A DNA stretch of 64,000 nucleotides from Megamonas funiformis (GTDB taxonomy: Bacteria > Bacillota > Negativicutes > Selenomonadales > Selenomonadaceae): positions 2,458,578-2,522,577 of the forward strand of contig NZ_CP048627.1 in assembly GCF_010669225.1 (NCBI RefSeq), given 5' to 3'. This document shows, piece after piece, positions 38,880-47,691 of the stretch. A program made the translations under genes and the position numbers. Positions within the stretch are counted from its first letter, which is position 1; the number at the start of each line of letters is the position of its first letter. Below the pieces are notes generated by a model. The model was not told where the DNA came from. It ran no database searches and worked only from the letters and a program-made list of their open reading frames with translations.

Positions 38880-39647
38880 ATGAATGAATTAGATATTGCT
38901 GACGATGTTTATCCAGTAGACAATATCTCTGTAAAAAAACAAGCTTTTAAAGATGGTATACGTGATGGTTTTCCTATTGCTCTTGGTTATTTAGCAGTTT
39001 CCTTCTCTTTGGGAATCACTGCTAAAAATGCAGGACTGACAGCATTTCAAGGCTTTTTAACAAGCTTTCTTGTAAATGCTTCCGCTGGTGAATATGCTGG
39101 CTTTACTTCTATTGCTACAATGGCAACATATATAGAAGTATTTCTCGTTATCTTAATCGCTAATTCTCGTTATTTGATTATGAGTTGCGCTTTAAGTCAA
39201 AAATTATCGCCAGATATTCCATGGTATCAACGCATTTTAATCGGCTTTGATATCACAGATGAATTATTTGCCATTTCTATCGCTAGACCTAATTATCTAA
39301 ATCCTTTCTATTACTTTGGTGCTATGTTCATCACTATGCCATGTTGGGCTGGTGGTACAGCTCTTGGAATTGTTGTAGGTAATTTATTGCCAATTCAATT
39401 GATAAGTGCTTTTAGTGTAGCATTATACGGCATGTTTTTAGCCGTTATCATTCCACCTGCACGAAAAAATAAAGTAATCGGTGTATTTGTTATCATCAGC
39501 TTTATTGCTAGCTACTTATCCACTTACCTTCCTTATATATCTGAATTATCAAGTGCTACACGTATCATTATTTTAACTATAGTATTATCTTTGATTGCTA
39601 GTATCTTATATCCAGTAAAAACAAAGGATGGTGAAGAGAATGTCTGA
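38880..39647 (+). CDS. azlC: AzlC, branched-chain amino acid exporter large subunit
   Basis: AzlC with AzlD exports branched-chain amino acids and analogues. The 255-residue membrane protein has the family start FKDGIRDGFPIALGYLAVSFSLG and the SAGEYAG block, with about seven helices. The ATG at 38880 follows a GGAGGA site; an upstream ATG at 38865 lies inside that site and is not used. It overlaps azlD by 8 bases. Confidence 0.93.
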   Translation: MNELDIADDVYPVDNISVKKQAFKDGIRDGFPIALGYLAVSFSLGITAKNAGLTAFQGFLTSFLVNASAGEYAGFTSIATMATYIEVFLVILIANSRYLIMSCALSQKLSPDIPWYQRILIGFDITDELFAISIARPNYLNPFYYFGAMFITMPCWAGGTALGIVVGNLLPIQLISAFSVALYGMFLAVIIPPARKNKVIGVFVIISFIASYLSTYLPYISELSSATRIIILTIVLSLIASILYPVKTKDGEENV

Positions 39648-39945
39648 GGTATATATATACATTTTAGTCATGGCTTTAACTAGTTTTGCTATTCGTGTTT
39701 TGCCACTGACTTTAATTCAAACAGAAATAAAAAATCCGCTGATAAAATCTTTTCTTTACTATGTTCCTTATATCACATTAGCAGTTATGACTTTTCCTGC
39801 AATTATACAGGTAACACAGACACCACTTTCTGGAGCTATTGCTCTTGTCATTGGTATTGTACTTTCTTGGTTTGGTGCTAATTTATTCCAAGTAGCCTCA
39901 TCTTGTTGTTTATCTGTATTTGTTGTAGAACTTTTACTTTTATAA
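39640..39945 (+). CDS. azlD: AzlD, branched-chain amino acid exporter small subunit
   Basis: A 101-residue protein with about three helices and the AzlD marks FAIRVLPLTLI and SFLYYVPYITLAVMTFPAI. It starts at the ATG at 39640 within the end of azlC, so the two are coupled. Works with AzlC as a two-subunit exporter. A strong terminator follows. Confidence 0.92.
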   Translation: MSEVYIYILVMALTSFAIRVLPLTLIQTEIKNPLIKSFLYYVPYITLAVMTFPAIIQVTQTPLSGAIALVIGIVLSWFGANLFQVASSCCLSVFVVELLLL

Positions 39946-39960
39946 AAAATCTTTACTATG

Positions 39961-39998
39961 AAAAAGGCATCTTAATAAATTATTAAGATGCCTTTTTT
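39961..39998. terminator. Bidirectional intrinsic terminator
   Basis: AAAAAGGCATCTTAATAA pairs with TTATTAAGATGCCTTTTT, followed by T's in both directions, between azlD and the convergent LevR-like gene. Confidence 0.92.
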
Positions 39999-42781
39999 TA
40001 TTTTTTTGTAGTTATAATTTTTACAATATATGCTACTTCATCATCACTTATTTTTATATTATAATCTTGCTCTATATCTTTTAAAGCTATTATTATTTTA
40101 TCAAATAAAAGTTTTTCTTTTTCTTTGTATAAATCTAAATTATTATATTTTATATCAATTTTACTTAAACATCTATCTAACATACATCCCATATGAATCA
40201 TTAAGTCTAGTACATATTCTTCATTTTTCGGATTATATTCTATTTTTTCTATAAACTTCCTAATTTTAGTTATAGCATATTTAGGATTTATAAATTTAAC
40301 ATATTTTTCCAATAAATCTTTAGCTGTTTCAAAAATAGTATAATTTGCTTTATTTTCAGGTAACATAAATATACCATTAATATTTCCATCTAATAAATGA
40401 AAGAATACTTGTTGTATTTCAGATTGCATTAATTGATTTATTGGAAAAAATGGGATTGGTAAAATAGGATCAATTGTTCCAACAACTGCTAAAATATAAT
40501 ACCTATCTTGCATTTTTTTAAATACATCTTTTGCATTTTCTAAATCAACAGGAATAATTTTTATCTTATCAGCATAATATTTATCAATTAATTCTTCTAA
40601 GATATTTTTAGCAATTATACTACTACCTTTGCCTGTTGCACAAACTGATAAAATAGCTAATTCTTTCTTTTTAGCAACAACAATTTTATTACAATTATCC
40701 TCAACAAACTTTGCCTGTTCATATACATTATCTATATCTTCCATATCATATAAAACATGTCTTAACATTTCTAAAGCTATTGGTGTTGAGACATTTTTTA
40801 CTACTTTAGTTTTTATACCTGTTTCAGATGTTAATTTCTTATCAAAATCTAATAAAGATCCCATATCTGCCAATATTATAATACCTTTACCCTTATTTAT
40901 AGCTAATGCCATTGATTTTAATTTTTTATATGTTTCATCAATACTTTGGGATAATGGCATATCTATTGCTTTCATCATATTAGTATTTAGCAACATATTA
41001 CAGGTATTAGCAATACTTGTAGCTGTTGAATCTCCATGACATATTATAATTATTCCTATTTTATTATTGTCCGATATCTCCACTCTACTATGAAATAATA
41101 ATAATGCTAAAAATCCTTTTTCACTTTCTGGAACAATTATTCCAAATTTATTACTAATTTTTTTCACTAAATCATTTGCTACACTAAATTCTTCTGGATG
41201 TTCTTTTTTTATCTTAAATAAATGTTGATTACTACTTACATTATTCTCTTCTACTCTCTTTATTAATTCTTGAATATGTAATGATAAACTAAATAAAAAA
41301 TGATTAGAAAAATTAACTTGTAATTTTTCTCTTGCGTATTCTATAAACTGCATTGTTGCTAATACAATATCTTTAGATACTAATTTATAAAGATTATTTA
41401 AATTAGAATTTGTATTGTTAAAATGTTTACTTACACTACATAAATAATTATCAATATCAGTTTTTAATACATCTGTTATATTTTCTAGAGCTACTCCCTT
41501 TTGTTTTAAACTATCTAATTTCTTAGTTATAATTTCATATATATCATTTGTTTCTTCATATTCTATATTTTTACTATTAGGTCTAATAACTATATCTTCA
41601 GAAAACATATTTAAATAACTTGTAATTGATTTATCTAACTTTAAATAATTCAATAATACATCTCTAATTTCTTTATTTAACATTTGATATCCAACATATA
41701 TTCGTTGATTATTTTGTAAATATTGTAAAAAAGCATTTGCACATAAAAGCTTTATTTCTGACCTTAATTGTCCAATATTACCTCCAATGAAATCAAATAA
41801 TGCTAAAGCTTTTAAAACTTCTGGTGCTATTAATATTTCTTGTTGTAAATTTATTGCTTCAAAACGAAAAAATTGTTCTATAAGTTCTATTTTTTCCGCT
41901 ATAGGTTTATCTTTATATCTTGGTAAAATTATATTTACTGGAACACGTCTAATAAATGTATTTAATAATGTAGTAGATGGATCTTCTGTAGTTGCTGCTA
42001 TTATTAAAACATTACTTTTTCTTTTACTTCCATCTCCTAATCTATTATATTCACCTTTGTCCATAAGATAAAATAACATTTCTTGTCCATCTGGTGGTAA
42101 TCTATGTACTTCATCTAAAAATAAAATTCCTCCATTAGCTTTTTCTACTAATCCTATTTTATCTGTATCAGCACCAGTAAATGCACCTTTCACATGTCCG
42201 AACAACTGCGATAATAATAACTGAGGATTATTAAAATAATCTGCACAATTAAAGGTTACAAAAGGATAATCTTTATTTTCTTTATTATTCATCAACAATC
42301 CATATGCATGCATAGCTTGAGCAAATGTTGTTTTCCCGACTCCACTTTCCCCTAATAATAGCGTATGTAATCCTTTAGGCGGATATACAATTGCTGCTTT
42401 TGCCTGTCTAACTTGTGATAGTAAACTACTATTATATCCTAATAACATTTCAAATGGATCATTTATAGATGTATTTAATATATATTCCCTTAATTCATTA
42501 AAAGTATATATATTTTTTATTGGTACATTATATTTTTTATTCATTTCATTTAATATTTCTTTATCTATAAATGTAACTGGTCTACTATTAATTTTTACTA
42601 ATTTACCATTCTTACACAATAGATTTAATATACTACTAGCATTATTACGTAAAATACCATATTCATTTTGTATCTCTAATGCTGTTATACCTAAATTTTT
42701 ACCATCTTTTAAACCCTTTATAAAAACCTCAACCTTACAATTGCGTTTTATAAAATCTAAAATATCATTTGCTTGACTCAT
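39998..42781 (-). CDS. LevR/DagR-type sigma-54 activator with PTS regulation domains
   Basis: A 927-residue PRD-containing enhancer-binding protein. An N-terminal HTH (about 1-75) is followed by the AAA+ domain with GESGVGKT (K150), an intact GAFTGA loop (199-204) and Walker B ILFLDEVHRLP. Then come PRD1 (about 450-555), an EIIA-Man-like domain (IIICHGDSTATSIA near 580), an EIIB-Gat-like domain (SVCATGKGSS near 714) and PRD2 at the C-terminus. PTS phosphorylation of its PRDs should set activity. The start at 42781 follows AAGGAG; a longer ATG at 42838 has no ribosome site. It is divergent from the sigma-54 PTS operon, its obvious target. Confidence 0.93.
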   Translation of the reverse strand: MSQANDILDFIKRNCKVEVFIKGLKDGKNLGITALEIQNEYGILRNNASSILNLLCKNGKLVKINSRPVTFIDKEILNEMNKKYNVPIKNIYTFNELREYILNTSINDPFEMLLGYNSSLLSQVRQAKAAIVYPPKGLHTLLLGESGVGKTTFAQAMHAYGLLMNNKENKDYPFVTFNCADYFNNPQLLLSQLFGHVKGAFTGADTDKIGLVEKANGGILFLDEVHRLPPDGQEMLFYLMDKGEYNRLGDGSKRKSNVLIIAATTEDPSTTLLNTFIRRVPVNIILPRYKDKPIAEKIELIEQFFRFEAINLQQEILIAPEVLKALALFDFIGGNIGQLRSEIKLLCANAFLQYLQNNQRIYVGYQMLNKEIRDVLLNYLKLDKSITSYLNMFSEDIVIRPNSKNIEYEETNDIYEIITKKLDSLKQKGVALENITDVLKTDIDNYLCSVSKHFNNTNSNLNNLYKLVSKDIVLATMQFIEYAREKLQVNFSNHFLFSLSLHIQELIKRVEENNVSSNQHLFKIKKEHPEEFSVANDLVKKISNKFGIIVPESEKGFLALLLFHSRVEISDNNKIGIIIICHGDSTATSIANTCNMLLNTNMMKAIDMPLSQSIDETYKKLKSMALAINKGKGIIILADMGSLLDFDKKLTSETGIKTKVVKNVSTPIALEMLRHVLYDMEDIDNVYEQAKFVEDNCNKIVVAKKKELAILSVCATGKGSSIIAKNILEELIDKYYADKIKIIPVDLENAKDVFKKMQDRYYILAVVGTIDPILPIPFFPINQLMQSEIQQVFFHLLDGNINGIFMLPENKANYTIFETAKDLLEKYVKFINPKYAITKIRKFIEKIEYNPKNEEYVLDLMIHMGCMLDRCLSKIDIKYNNLDLYKEKEKLLFDKIIIALKDIEQDYNIKISDDEVAYIVKIITTKK

Positions 42782-42820
42782 CTTATACTCCTTATTTATT
42801 AGAATTTTTATAAAAAAGAT

Positions 42821-42885
42821 AATATATACACTATTCATTTTATAATATATACACTAGCATAAAAATTATAATTTGTGTATATATT
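42821..42885. promoter_or_regulatory. Probable upstream activator sites of the LevR-like protein
   Basis: Three copies of AATATATACAC: two direct (42821-42831 and 42844-42854, 23 bases apart) and one inverted (GTGTATATATT, 42875-42885). They lie about 50-110 bases upstream of the -24/-12 promoter, a usual place for enhancer-binding protein sites, and between the divergent regulator and its target. Confidence 0.65.
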
Positions 42886-42932
42886 TTTTTATCTTTATAT
42901 ATTATTAATATACATTTTTAATATACATTAAG

Positions 42933-42949
42933 TTGGCACAGAAATTGCA
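42933..42949 (+). promoter_or_regulatory. Sigma-54 (-24/-12) promoter of the PTS-aldolase-DhaKL operon
   Basis: TTGGCAC, five bases, TTGCA: an exact match to the sigma-54 consensus, 42 bases before the IIA start at 42991. No sigma-A promoter is needed to explain expression. Confidence 0.93.
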
Positions 42950-42990
42950 TTATAAATATTACAAAAATATATTTTAAGGAGGTGCTTGTT

Positions 42991-43452
42991 ATGTCTACTT
43001 CTATGTTACATGAAGATTTAATATTTTTAAATTATAAAACTACTAACTTTAAAAATTTGATCGAAGAATTATCTCATATTTTATATAAAAAAGGTTATGT
43101 AAAAGAAAGTTATACTTCTGCTATTTTAGAAAGAGAAAAACAATTTCCTACTGGATTAAAAACACCTGGTATTAATATTGCTATGCCTCATACGTATCCA
43201 GAACATGTAATAAAACCTGCTATTTTAGTAGCTACTCTAGAAAATCCTATTGATTTTCATGAAATGGGTAATAGTTCTAATACTGTTCCAGCAAAATTAA
43301 TTTTTATGTTAGCAGTTACAGATCCTAAAGGACATTTAGAAATATTAAGTAAATTAATGTCTATATTTTCTCAAGAAGATAAACTTATTGACCTATATAA
43401 TTCTACTCAAGCCAAAGAAATTATAGACAAATTAAATAAAGTTTTAAATTAA
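42991..43452 (+). CDS. PTS fructose/galactitol-type EIIA
   Basis: A 153-residue EIIA of the mannitol/fructose type, taking phosphate from HPr. The active His is H67 in AMPHTYPEHV. ATG at 42991 follows AAGGAGG by eight bases. It is the first gene of the sigma-54 operon IIA-IIB-IIC-aldolase-DhaK-DhaL. Specific sugar unknown; the galactitol-type partner subunits suggest a polyol or ketose. Confidence 0.92.
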   Translation: MSTSMLHEDLIFLNYKTTNFKNLIEELSHILYKKGYVKESYTSAILEREKQFPTGLKTPGINIAMPHTYPEHVIKPAILVATLENPIDFHEMGNSSNTVPAKLIFMLAVTDPKGHLEILSKLMSIFSQEDKLIDLYNSTQAKEIIDKLNKVLN

Positions 43453-43468
43453 AAGGAGTTTGATTATC

Positions 43469-43750
43469 ATGAAAAGAATTTTTGTAGCTTGCGGTTCTGG
43501 TGTTGCAACAAGTCAAACAGTTGCTTCTAAAATTCAATCTATGTGTGAAGATGAAGGATTAGATGTTTCTGTTGAAGCTGTAGATATTAAATCTTTAGAA
43601 AGTATTATTGATCAGTGTGACATTTATGTTTCAATTGTTTCTGACAATGCTGATGAATGGGATGTTCCAACTATTAAAGGTATTCCATTCTTAACAGGTG
43701 TAGGTATGGACGAAGAATTTGAAAAATTAAAAGAATTAATTGAAGCATAA
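43469..43750 (+). CDS. PTS galactitol-type EIIB
   Basis: A 93-residue EIIB-Gat subunit. The phosphorylated Cys is C8 in FVACGSGVATSQ, at the N-terminus as in GatB. It accepts phosphate from EIIA and passes it to the sugar in EIIC. AAGGAG lies 10 bases before the ATG at 43469; upstream in-frame starts are too close to that site. A strong hairpin follows before the EIIC gene. Confidence 0.92.
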   Translation: MKRIFVACGSGVATSQTVASKIQSMCEDEGLDVSVEAVDIKSLESIIDQCDIYVSIVSDNADEWDVPTIKGIPFLTGVGMDEEFEKLKELIEA

Positions 43751-43758
43751 AAAAAAGC

Positions 43759-43788
43759 GGACTCTATGATATAAAACACATAGAGTCC
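43759..43788. other. Intercistronic hairpin between EIIB and EIIC
   Basis: GGACTCTATG pairs perfectly with CATAGAGTCC around a 10-base loop. On the plus strand it is followed by A's, not T's, so it is not a terminator for the operon; the opposite strand has T's, but no minus-strand gene reads through it. It may stabilise or set processing of the mRNA between the IIB and IIC coding regions. Confidence 0.6.
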
Positions 43789-43865
43789 AAAAAAATATAT
43801 ATTGCACGACTATTATAACATAAAAATAATTCATTACAAAACTACAATCAAAGGAGGAAAACTGT

Positions 43866-45215
43866 ATGTTTAATGATATATTAAATTATATTCTTGGCCT
43901 TGGAGCCGCTATATTTTTACCTATAATAATGATTATACTTGGTTTATGTGTAAAGATGAAATTAAAAAAAGCTATTATGGCAGGTCTTACATTAGGTATT
44001 GCTTTTACTGGTATGAATGTTGTTTTAGGCTTTATGTTTAGTAGTATTAGTCCTGCCGCTCAAGCGCTCGTAGAACGTACTGGATTAGAACTAACTGCTA
44101 TTGATGTTGGTTGGTCTCCAATAGCTGCTATTGCTTGGGCATGGCCATTTGCTCTTTTTATGTTTCCTCTACAAATTGGTATTAACTTAGTTATGCTTGC
44201 TTTAAAATTAACAAATTGTTTAAATGTCGATTTATGGAATGTCTGGGGAAAAATATTAACTGCTACTTTAGTTGCTTATATTACTGGAAATATTGCCTTC
44301 GGTTTTATTGCTGGCGCAATTCAAATAATCTTAGAATTAATTAGTGGTGATTTAATTCAAAAAAGATGTTATGAAGCTACTAAAATTCCTGGTGTTACTT
44401 GTACTCATCCAATGTTTTTACAAGGTCCTATTTTATTTTTAATTAATCGCATTCTAGATTTTATTCCTGGTATCAATAAAGTTAACATTGATGCTAATGA
44501 ATTAAAAAAACGTATTGGTATATTTGGTGAAAATAGTGTAATGGGATTCATTGTTGGTGGATTAATCGCATTTTTAGGTGGTTATGCTATTAAAGAAATT
44601 TTAATTACAGCAATGTCTGTTGCAACTGCAATGATTTTATTCCCAATGGTAGCAAAACTTTTCATGCAAGCACTTGCCCCTATTGCTGACGCTGCTGGTG
44701 CCTTTATGAAAAGTAAATTCAAAGGCCGTGATTTTTATGTTGGTTTAGATTGGCCATTTATGGCTGGCTGTTCTGAAGTCTGGGTTATTGCTATTGTATT
44801 AGTTCCTATTGAATTAATTCTTGCTGTTGTTTTAAGCCAATTAGGTTTAAATACATTAATTCCACTAGCTTCTATTATCAACGTTGTTTTAACACCACCA
44901 GCTATGATTATTGCTAGAAAAAATCTTGTTCGCATGTTTTTAATTTCTATTATTGCTACTCCATCTTATTTAATTGCTGCTACTCAGTTTGCACCACAAA
45001 TTACAAAGATGGCTGCTGATACTAATACACTTCATGCCGAAGCAGGTCAATTCATATCTTGGATGCAAGTTGAAGCTCCTGAGTTTAGATGGTCTATCGT
45101 ACATGCATTTAATGGCGATTTAACTGGTATTATTGGAATTATTATCTTTGCTATTTTATTTGCTTGGTATTTCCTAAGCATGAAAAAAAGCAATGCTCAA
45201 GATAGTGCTAAATAA
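43866..45215 (+). CDS. PTS galactitol-type EIIC permease
   Basis: A 449-residue membrane EIIC of the Gat/Sgc family with about 10-12 helices. Early LPIIMIILGLCVKMKLKKA and the GFIVGGLIAFLGGY segment resemble GatC. It moves and phosphorylates the sugar with EIIA and EIIB. An AAGGAGG site precedes the ATG. It belongs to the sigma-54 operon. Confidence 0.9.
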   Translation: MFNDILNYILGLGAAIFLPIIMIILGLCVKMKLKKAIMAGLTLGIAFTGMNVVLGFMFSSISPAAQALVERTGLELTAIDVGWSPIAAIAWAWPFALFMFPLQIGINLVMLALKLTNCLNVDLWNVWGKILTATLVAYITGNIAFGFIAGAIQIILELISGDLIQKRCYEATKIPGVTCTHPMFLQGPILFLINRILDFIPGINKVNIDANELKKRIGIFGENSVMGFIVGGLIAFLGGYAIKEILITAMSVATAMILFPMVAKLFMQALAPIADAAGAFMKSKFKGRDFYVGLDWPFMAGCSEVWVIAIVLVPIELILAVVLSQLGLNTLIPLASIINVVLTPPAMIIARKNLVRMFLISIIATPSYLIAATQFAPQITKMAADTNTLHAEAGQFISWMQVEAPEFRWSIVHAFNGDLTGIIGIIIFAILFAWYFLSMKKSNAQDSAK

Positions 45216-45256
45216 ATAAATTACTTAAAATATTAATTTTGAAAGGTTGTATAAAT

Positions 45257-45946
45257 ATGTTAGAAGAATTAAAAAAACAAGTTGTAAAATATGCTCTTCA
45301 AGCTGATAGAAGTGGTTTATGTAAACATAGATCTGGTAATTTTAGCGTTCGTGATCCTAAAACAGGATATGTATGTATTACTCCTACTGGAATGGATAGA
45401 GAAGAAATGACCTATCATGATGTTGTTGTTATAGATCTAGATGCTAATGTTATTGAAGCAGAAACTGCTCAACGTAGACCGACTAGTGAAAGTTTAATGC
45501 ATTTGGAAGTATATAAACAACATCCTGATATCAATGCCGTAGCTCATACTCATTCAAAATATGCTACTGCTTTTGCTGTTCTAAAAAAACCTTTACCTGC
45601 CGTTGTTTATGAAATCTTAGGTCTTGGTTGTAAAGAAGGAATTGTTCCTGTTGCTGATTTTGGTAGACCAGGAACACCAGAACTAGCTATTAACACTGTA
45701 AAAGCTTTAGAAAAATCAGATGTTGCTTTAATGCAAGCACATGGTGTAATCGCTATTGATAAAGATTTAAAAGAAGCTCTCTTAAAAGCTAGTTATGTAG
45801 AAGAATTAGCTGAAATTTATTATCATACTCTTGTTATTAACAATGGTAATGAACCTCCTTATGTATCAGATAGTGAACTTCAAAAATGGGAATATCCTAA
45901 AGAAATTAAACTATTGGATTCATTAACTAGAACATCTTCAAAATAA
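45257..45946 (+). CDS. Class II (FucA-type) aldolase
   Basis: A 229-residue zinc-dependent aldolase of the L-fuculose-phosphate aldolase/RibulP epimerase family. E78 (in RPTSE), H97 and H99 (AHTHS) and H162 (QAHG) have the positions and spacing of the E. coli FucA catalytic Glu and three zinc His. It would split a phosphorylated ketose from the PTS between C3 and C4, or make the reverse aldol addition. True substrate unknown. The ATG at 45257 follows GAAAGG. Its DhaKL partners suggest that one product is an unphosphorylated ketone. Confidence 0.85.
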   Translation: MLEELKKQVVKYALQADRSGLCKHRSGNFSVRDPKTGYVCITPTGMDREEMTYHDVVVIDLDANVIEAETAQRRPTSESLMHLEVYKQHPDINAVAHTHSKYATAFAVLKKPLPAVVYEILGLGCKEGIVPVADFGRPGTPELAINTVKALEKSDVALMQAHGVIAIDKDLKEALLKASYVEELAEIYYHTLVINNGNEPPYVSDSELQKWEYPKEIKLLDSLTRTSSK

Positions 45947-45969
45947 AACTATAATAAGGAGGATATATT

Positions 45970-46974
45970 ATGAAAAAATTAATTAATAAACCAGAAGACT
46001 TTGCTCGTGAAACAATAGAAGGAATTGTCTTAGCTCATCCAGAATCCTTAAAAATGGTAAATAATAGTTGGCACTGTTTAGTTCGTGCAGACGAAAAAAA
46101 AGAAGGAAAAGTAGCTATTGCTACTGGTGGTGGTTCTGGTCATCTCCCAGTATTTTTAGGATATGTTGGTTATGGTCTTGCTGACAGAGTAACTGTTGGT
46201 AATGTATTTGCTTCTCCAAGCGCAGAAGCTATGCATGAAGTTGATAAAGCTATTAATTCTGGTGCTGGTGTATTACATTTATATGGTCGCTATGGTGGCG
46301 ATATTATGAATTTTGGTATGGCTTCTGATTTAGATGAAATGGAAGACATTCCTGTAAAAGAAGTATTAGTAACCGATGATATTGCTTCTGCACCTAAGGG
46401 TAGTGAAAGTAAACGTCGTGGAGTTGCAGGTTTAGTATTTGCCTATAAATGTGCTGGTGCAGCTGCCGAAAAAATGTATAACTTAGACGAAGTTGCTCGT
46501 ATAGCTCAAAAAACTGTTGATAATACAAGAACAATGGGCGTTGCTCTTACACCTTGTATTGTTCCAGAAGCTGGTAAAGCTACTTTCAGTATTGCTGAAG
46601 ATGAAATGGAAATCGGTATGGGTATACATGGGGAACCAGGTATTCATCGTACTAAATTAATGAAAATTGATGATGTTGTTAGTAATATTATGGAAAAAAT
46701 CCTTGAAGATCTACCATTTGAAGATGGTTGTGAAGTTGCTGTTTTAGTAAATGGTCTAGGTGGTACACCAAAAGAAGAATTATATCTTGCTTATCGTAAA
46801 CTTTATCAAATCTTATCTGACAAAAATATTTCTATACATCGTAAATATATTGGTGAATATGCTACTTCTCTTGAAATGGCAGGAATGTCTATATCTTTAT
46901 TAAAATTAGATGATGAGTTAAAAGAAATGATTGATGCTCCTTGCTATTCTCCATTTTTTGAACAAAATCATTAA
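45970..46974 (+). CDS. dhaK: DhaK-family ketose/dihydroxyacetone kinase, substrate-binding subunit
   Basis: A 334-residue DhaK. H220 in GMGIHGEPG corresponds to the His that binds dihydroxyacetone covalently; H58 (GSGH) and D111 (GGDIMNF) match the other catalytic residues of E. coli and Citrobacter DhaK. It differs from classic DhaK at GSGHLP (usually GSGHEP) and GRYGGD (usually KNYTGD). This pattern may mark a subfamily with another ketose, such as erythrulose. Together with DhaL it phosphorylates the ketone. No DhaM is encoded nearby, so ATP is the probable donor. AAGGAGG precedes the ATG. Confidence 0.85.
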   Translation: MKKLINKPEDFARETIEGIVLAHPESLKMVNNSWHCLVRADEKKEGKVAIATGGGSGHLPVFLGYVGYGLADRVTVGNVFASPSAEAMHEVDKAINSGAGVLHLYGRYGGDIMNFGMASDLDEMEDIPVKEVLVTDDIASAPKGSESKRRGVAGLVFAYKCAGAAAEKMYNLDEVARIAQKTVDNTRTMGVALTPCIVPEAGKATFSIAEDEMEIGMGIHGEPGIHRTKLMKIDDVVSNIMEKILEDLPFEDGCEVAVLVNGLGGTPKEELYLAYRKLYQILSDKNISIHRKYIGEYATSLEMAGMSISLLKLDDELKEMIDAPCYSPFFEQNH

Positions 46975-46991
46975 TAAAGGAGGATTTTCTT

Positions 46992-47621
46992 ATGGAAACT
47001 ATTAATAAACTCAAATTAAAGGAAATTCTTGGTAATATTTTGGAGTCTATACAAGATGCTAAAGATGAATTAATTGCTCTTGATGGTGCTATGGGCGATG
47101 GAGATTTAGGTCTTACTATGTGCAAAGGATTTGAAGCAATTTATCAAGAAATTGATATACTAGAAGAAACTGATATGGGGAAATTAATGATGAAATTAGG
47201 AATGAAAATGAATTCTGTAGTTCCTTCCACTATGGGAACATTAATTTCTACTTGTTTCGTAAAATCTGCACCAAAAGCCAAAGGCAAATCTGAATTAAAT
47301 CTAACAGATTTAGTAGAAATGGGCAAAGCTGCTGTTGATGGTGTTATGCAACGTGGTGGTAGTAAAATCGGTGATAAAACTATGCTAGATGCTTTAGCTC
47401 CAGCAATTAATGCCTTAGAACAATCATTATCTGAAAATAAAACATTAGCTGAAGCTCAACAAGCTGCATATCAAGCATCAATAGAAGGTGTAGAAAAAAC
47501 AAAAACTTTAAAATCTGTTCATGGTAGAGCTGCTTATTATAATGAACAATCTATAGGCAAGCAAGATCCTGGAGCTACTGCTGTTATGTATATTTTCCGT
47601 GGTATTGCTAAATCATTTTAA
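46992..47621 (+). CDS. dhaL: DhaL-family kinase, nucleotide-binding subunit
   Basis: A 209-residue DhaL with the Mg/nucleotide site LDGAMGDGDLGLTM near the N-terminus, where E. coli has GDGDHG, and the C-terminal QDPGATAV block. It supplies the phosphoryl group to the substrate bound on DhaK. Without DhaM in the operon it probably binds and turns over ATP, unlike the ADP-holding PTS-dependent DhaL. Last gene of the operon, 17 bases after dhaK, ended by a long palindromic terminator. Confidence 0.88.
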   Translation: METINKLKLKEILGNILESIQDAKDELIALDGAMGDGDLGLTMCKGFEAIYQEIDILEETDMGKLMMKLGMKMNSVVPSTMGTLISTCFVKSAPKAKGKSELNLTDLVEMGKAAVDGVMQRGGSKIGDKTMLDALAPAINALEQSLSENKTLAEAQQAAYQASIEGVEKTKTLKSVHGRAAYYNEQSIGKQDPGATAVMYIFRGIAKSF

Positions 47622-47633
47622 AACCTTTTCTTC

Positions 47634-47685
47634 TAAAAAAAGTCTAGAAATAACTTATATAAGTTATTTCTAGACTTTCTTATTT
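47634..47685. terminator. Bidirectional terminator between dhaL and the PFK-like gene
   Basis: A perfect inverted repeat, AAGTCTAGAAATAACTTAT and its complement, spans 47640-47677 with almost no loop, flanked by A's and T's on both sides. Confidence 0.9.
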
Positions 47686-47691
47686 TTCTTA

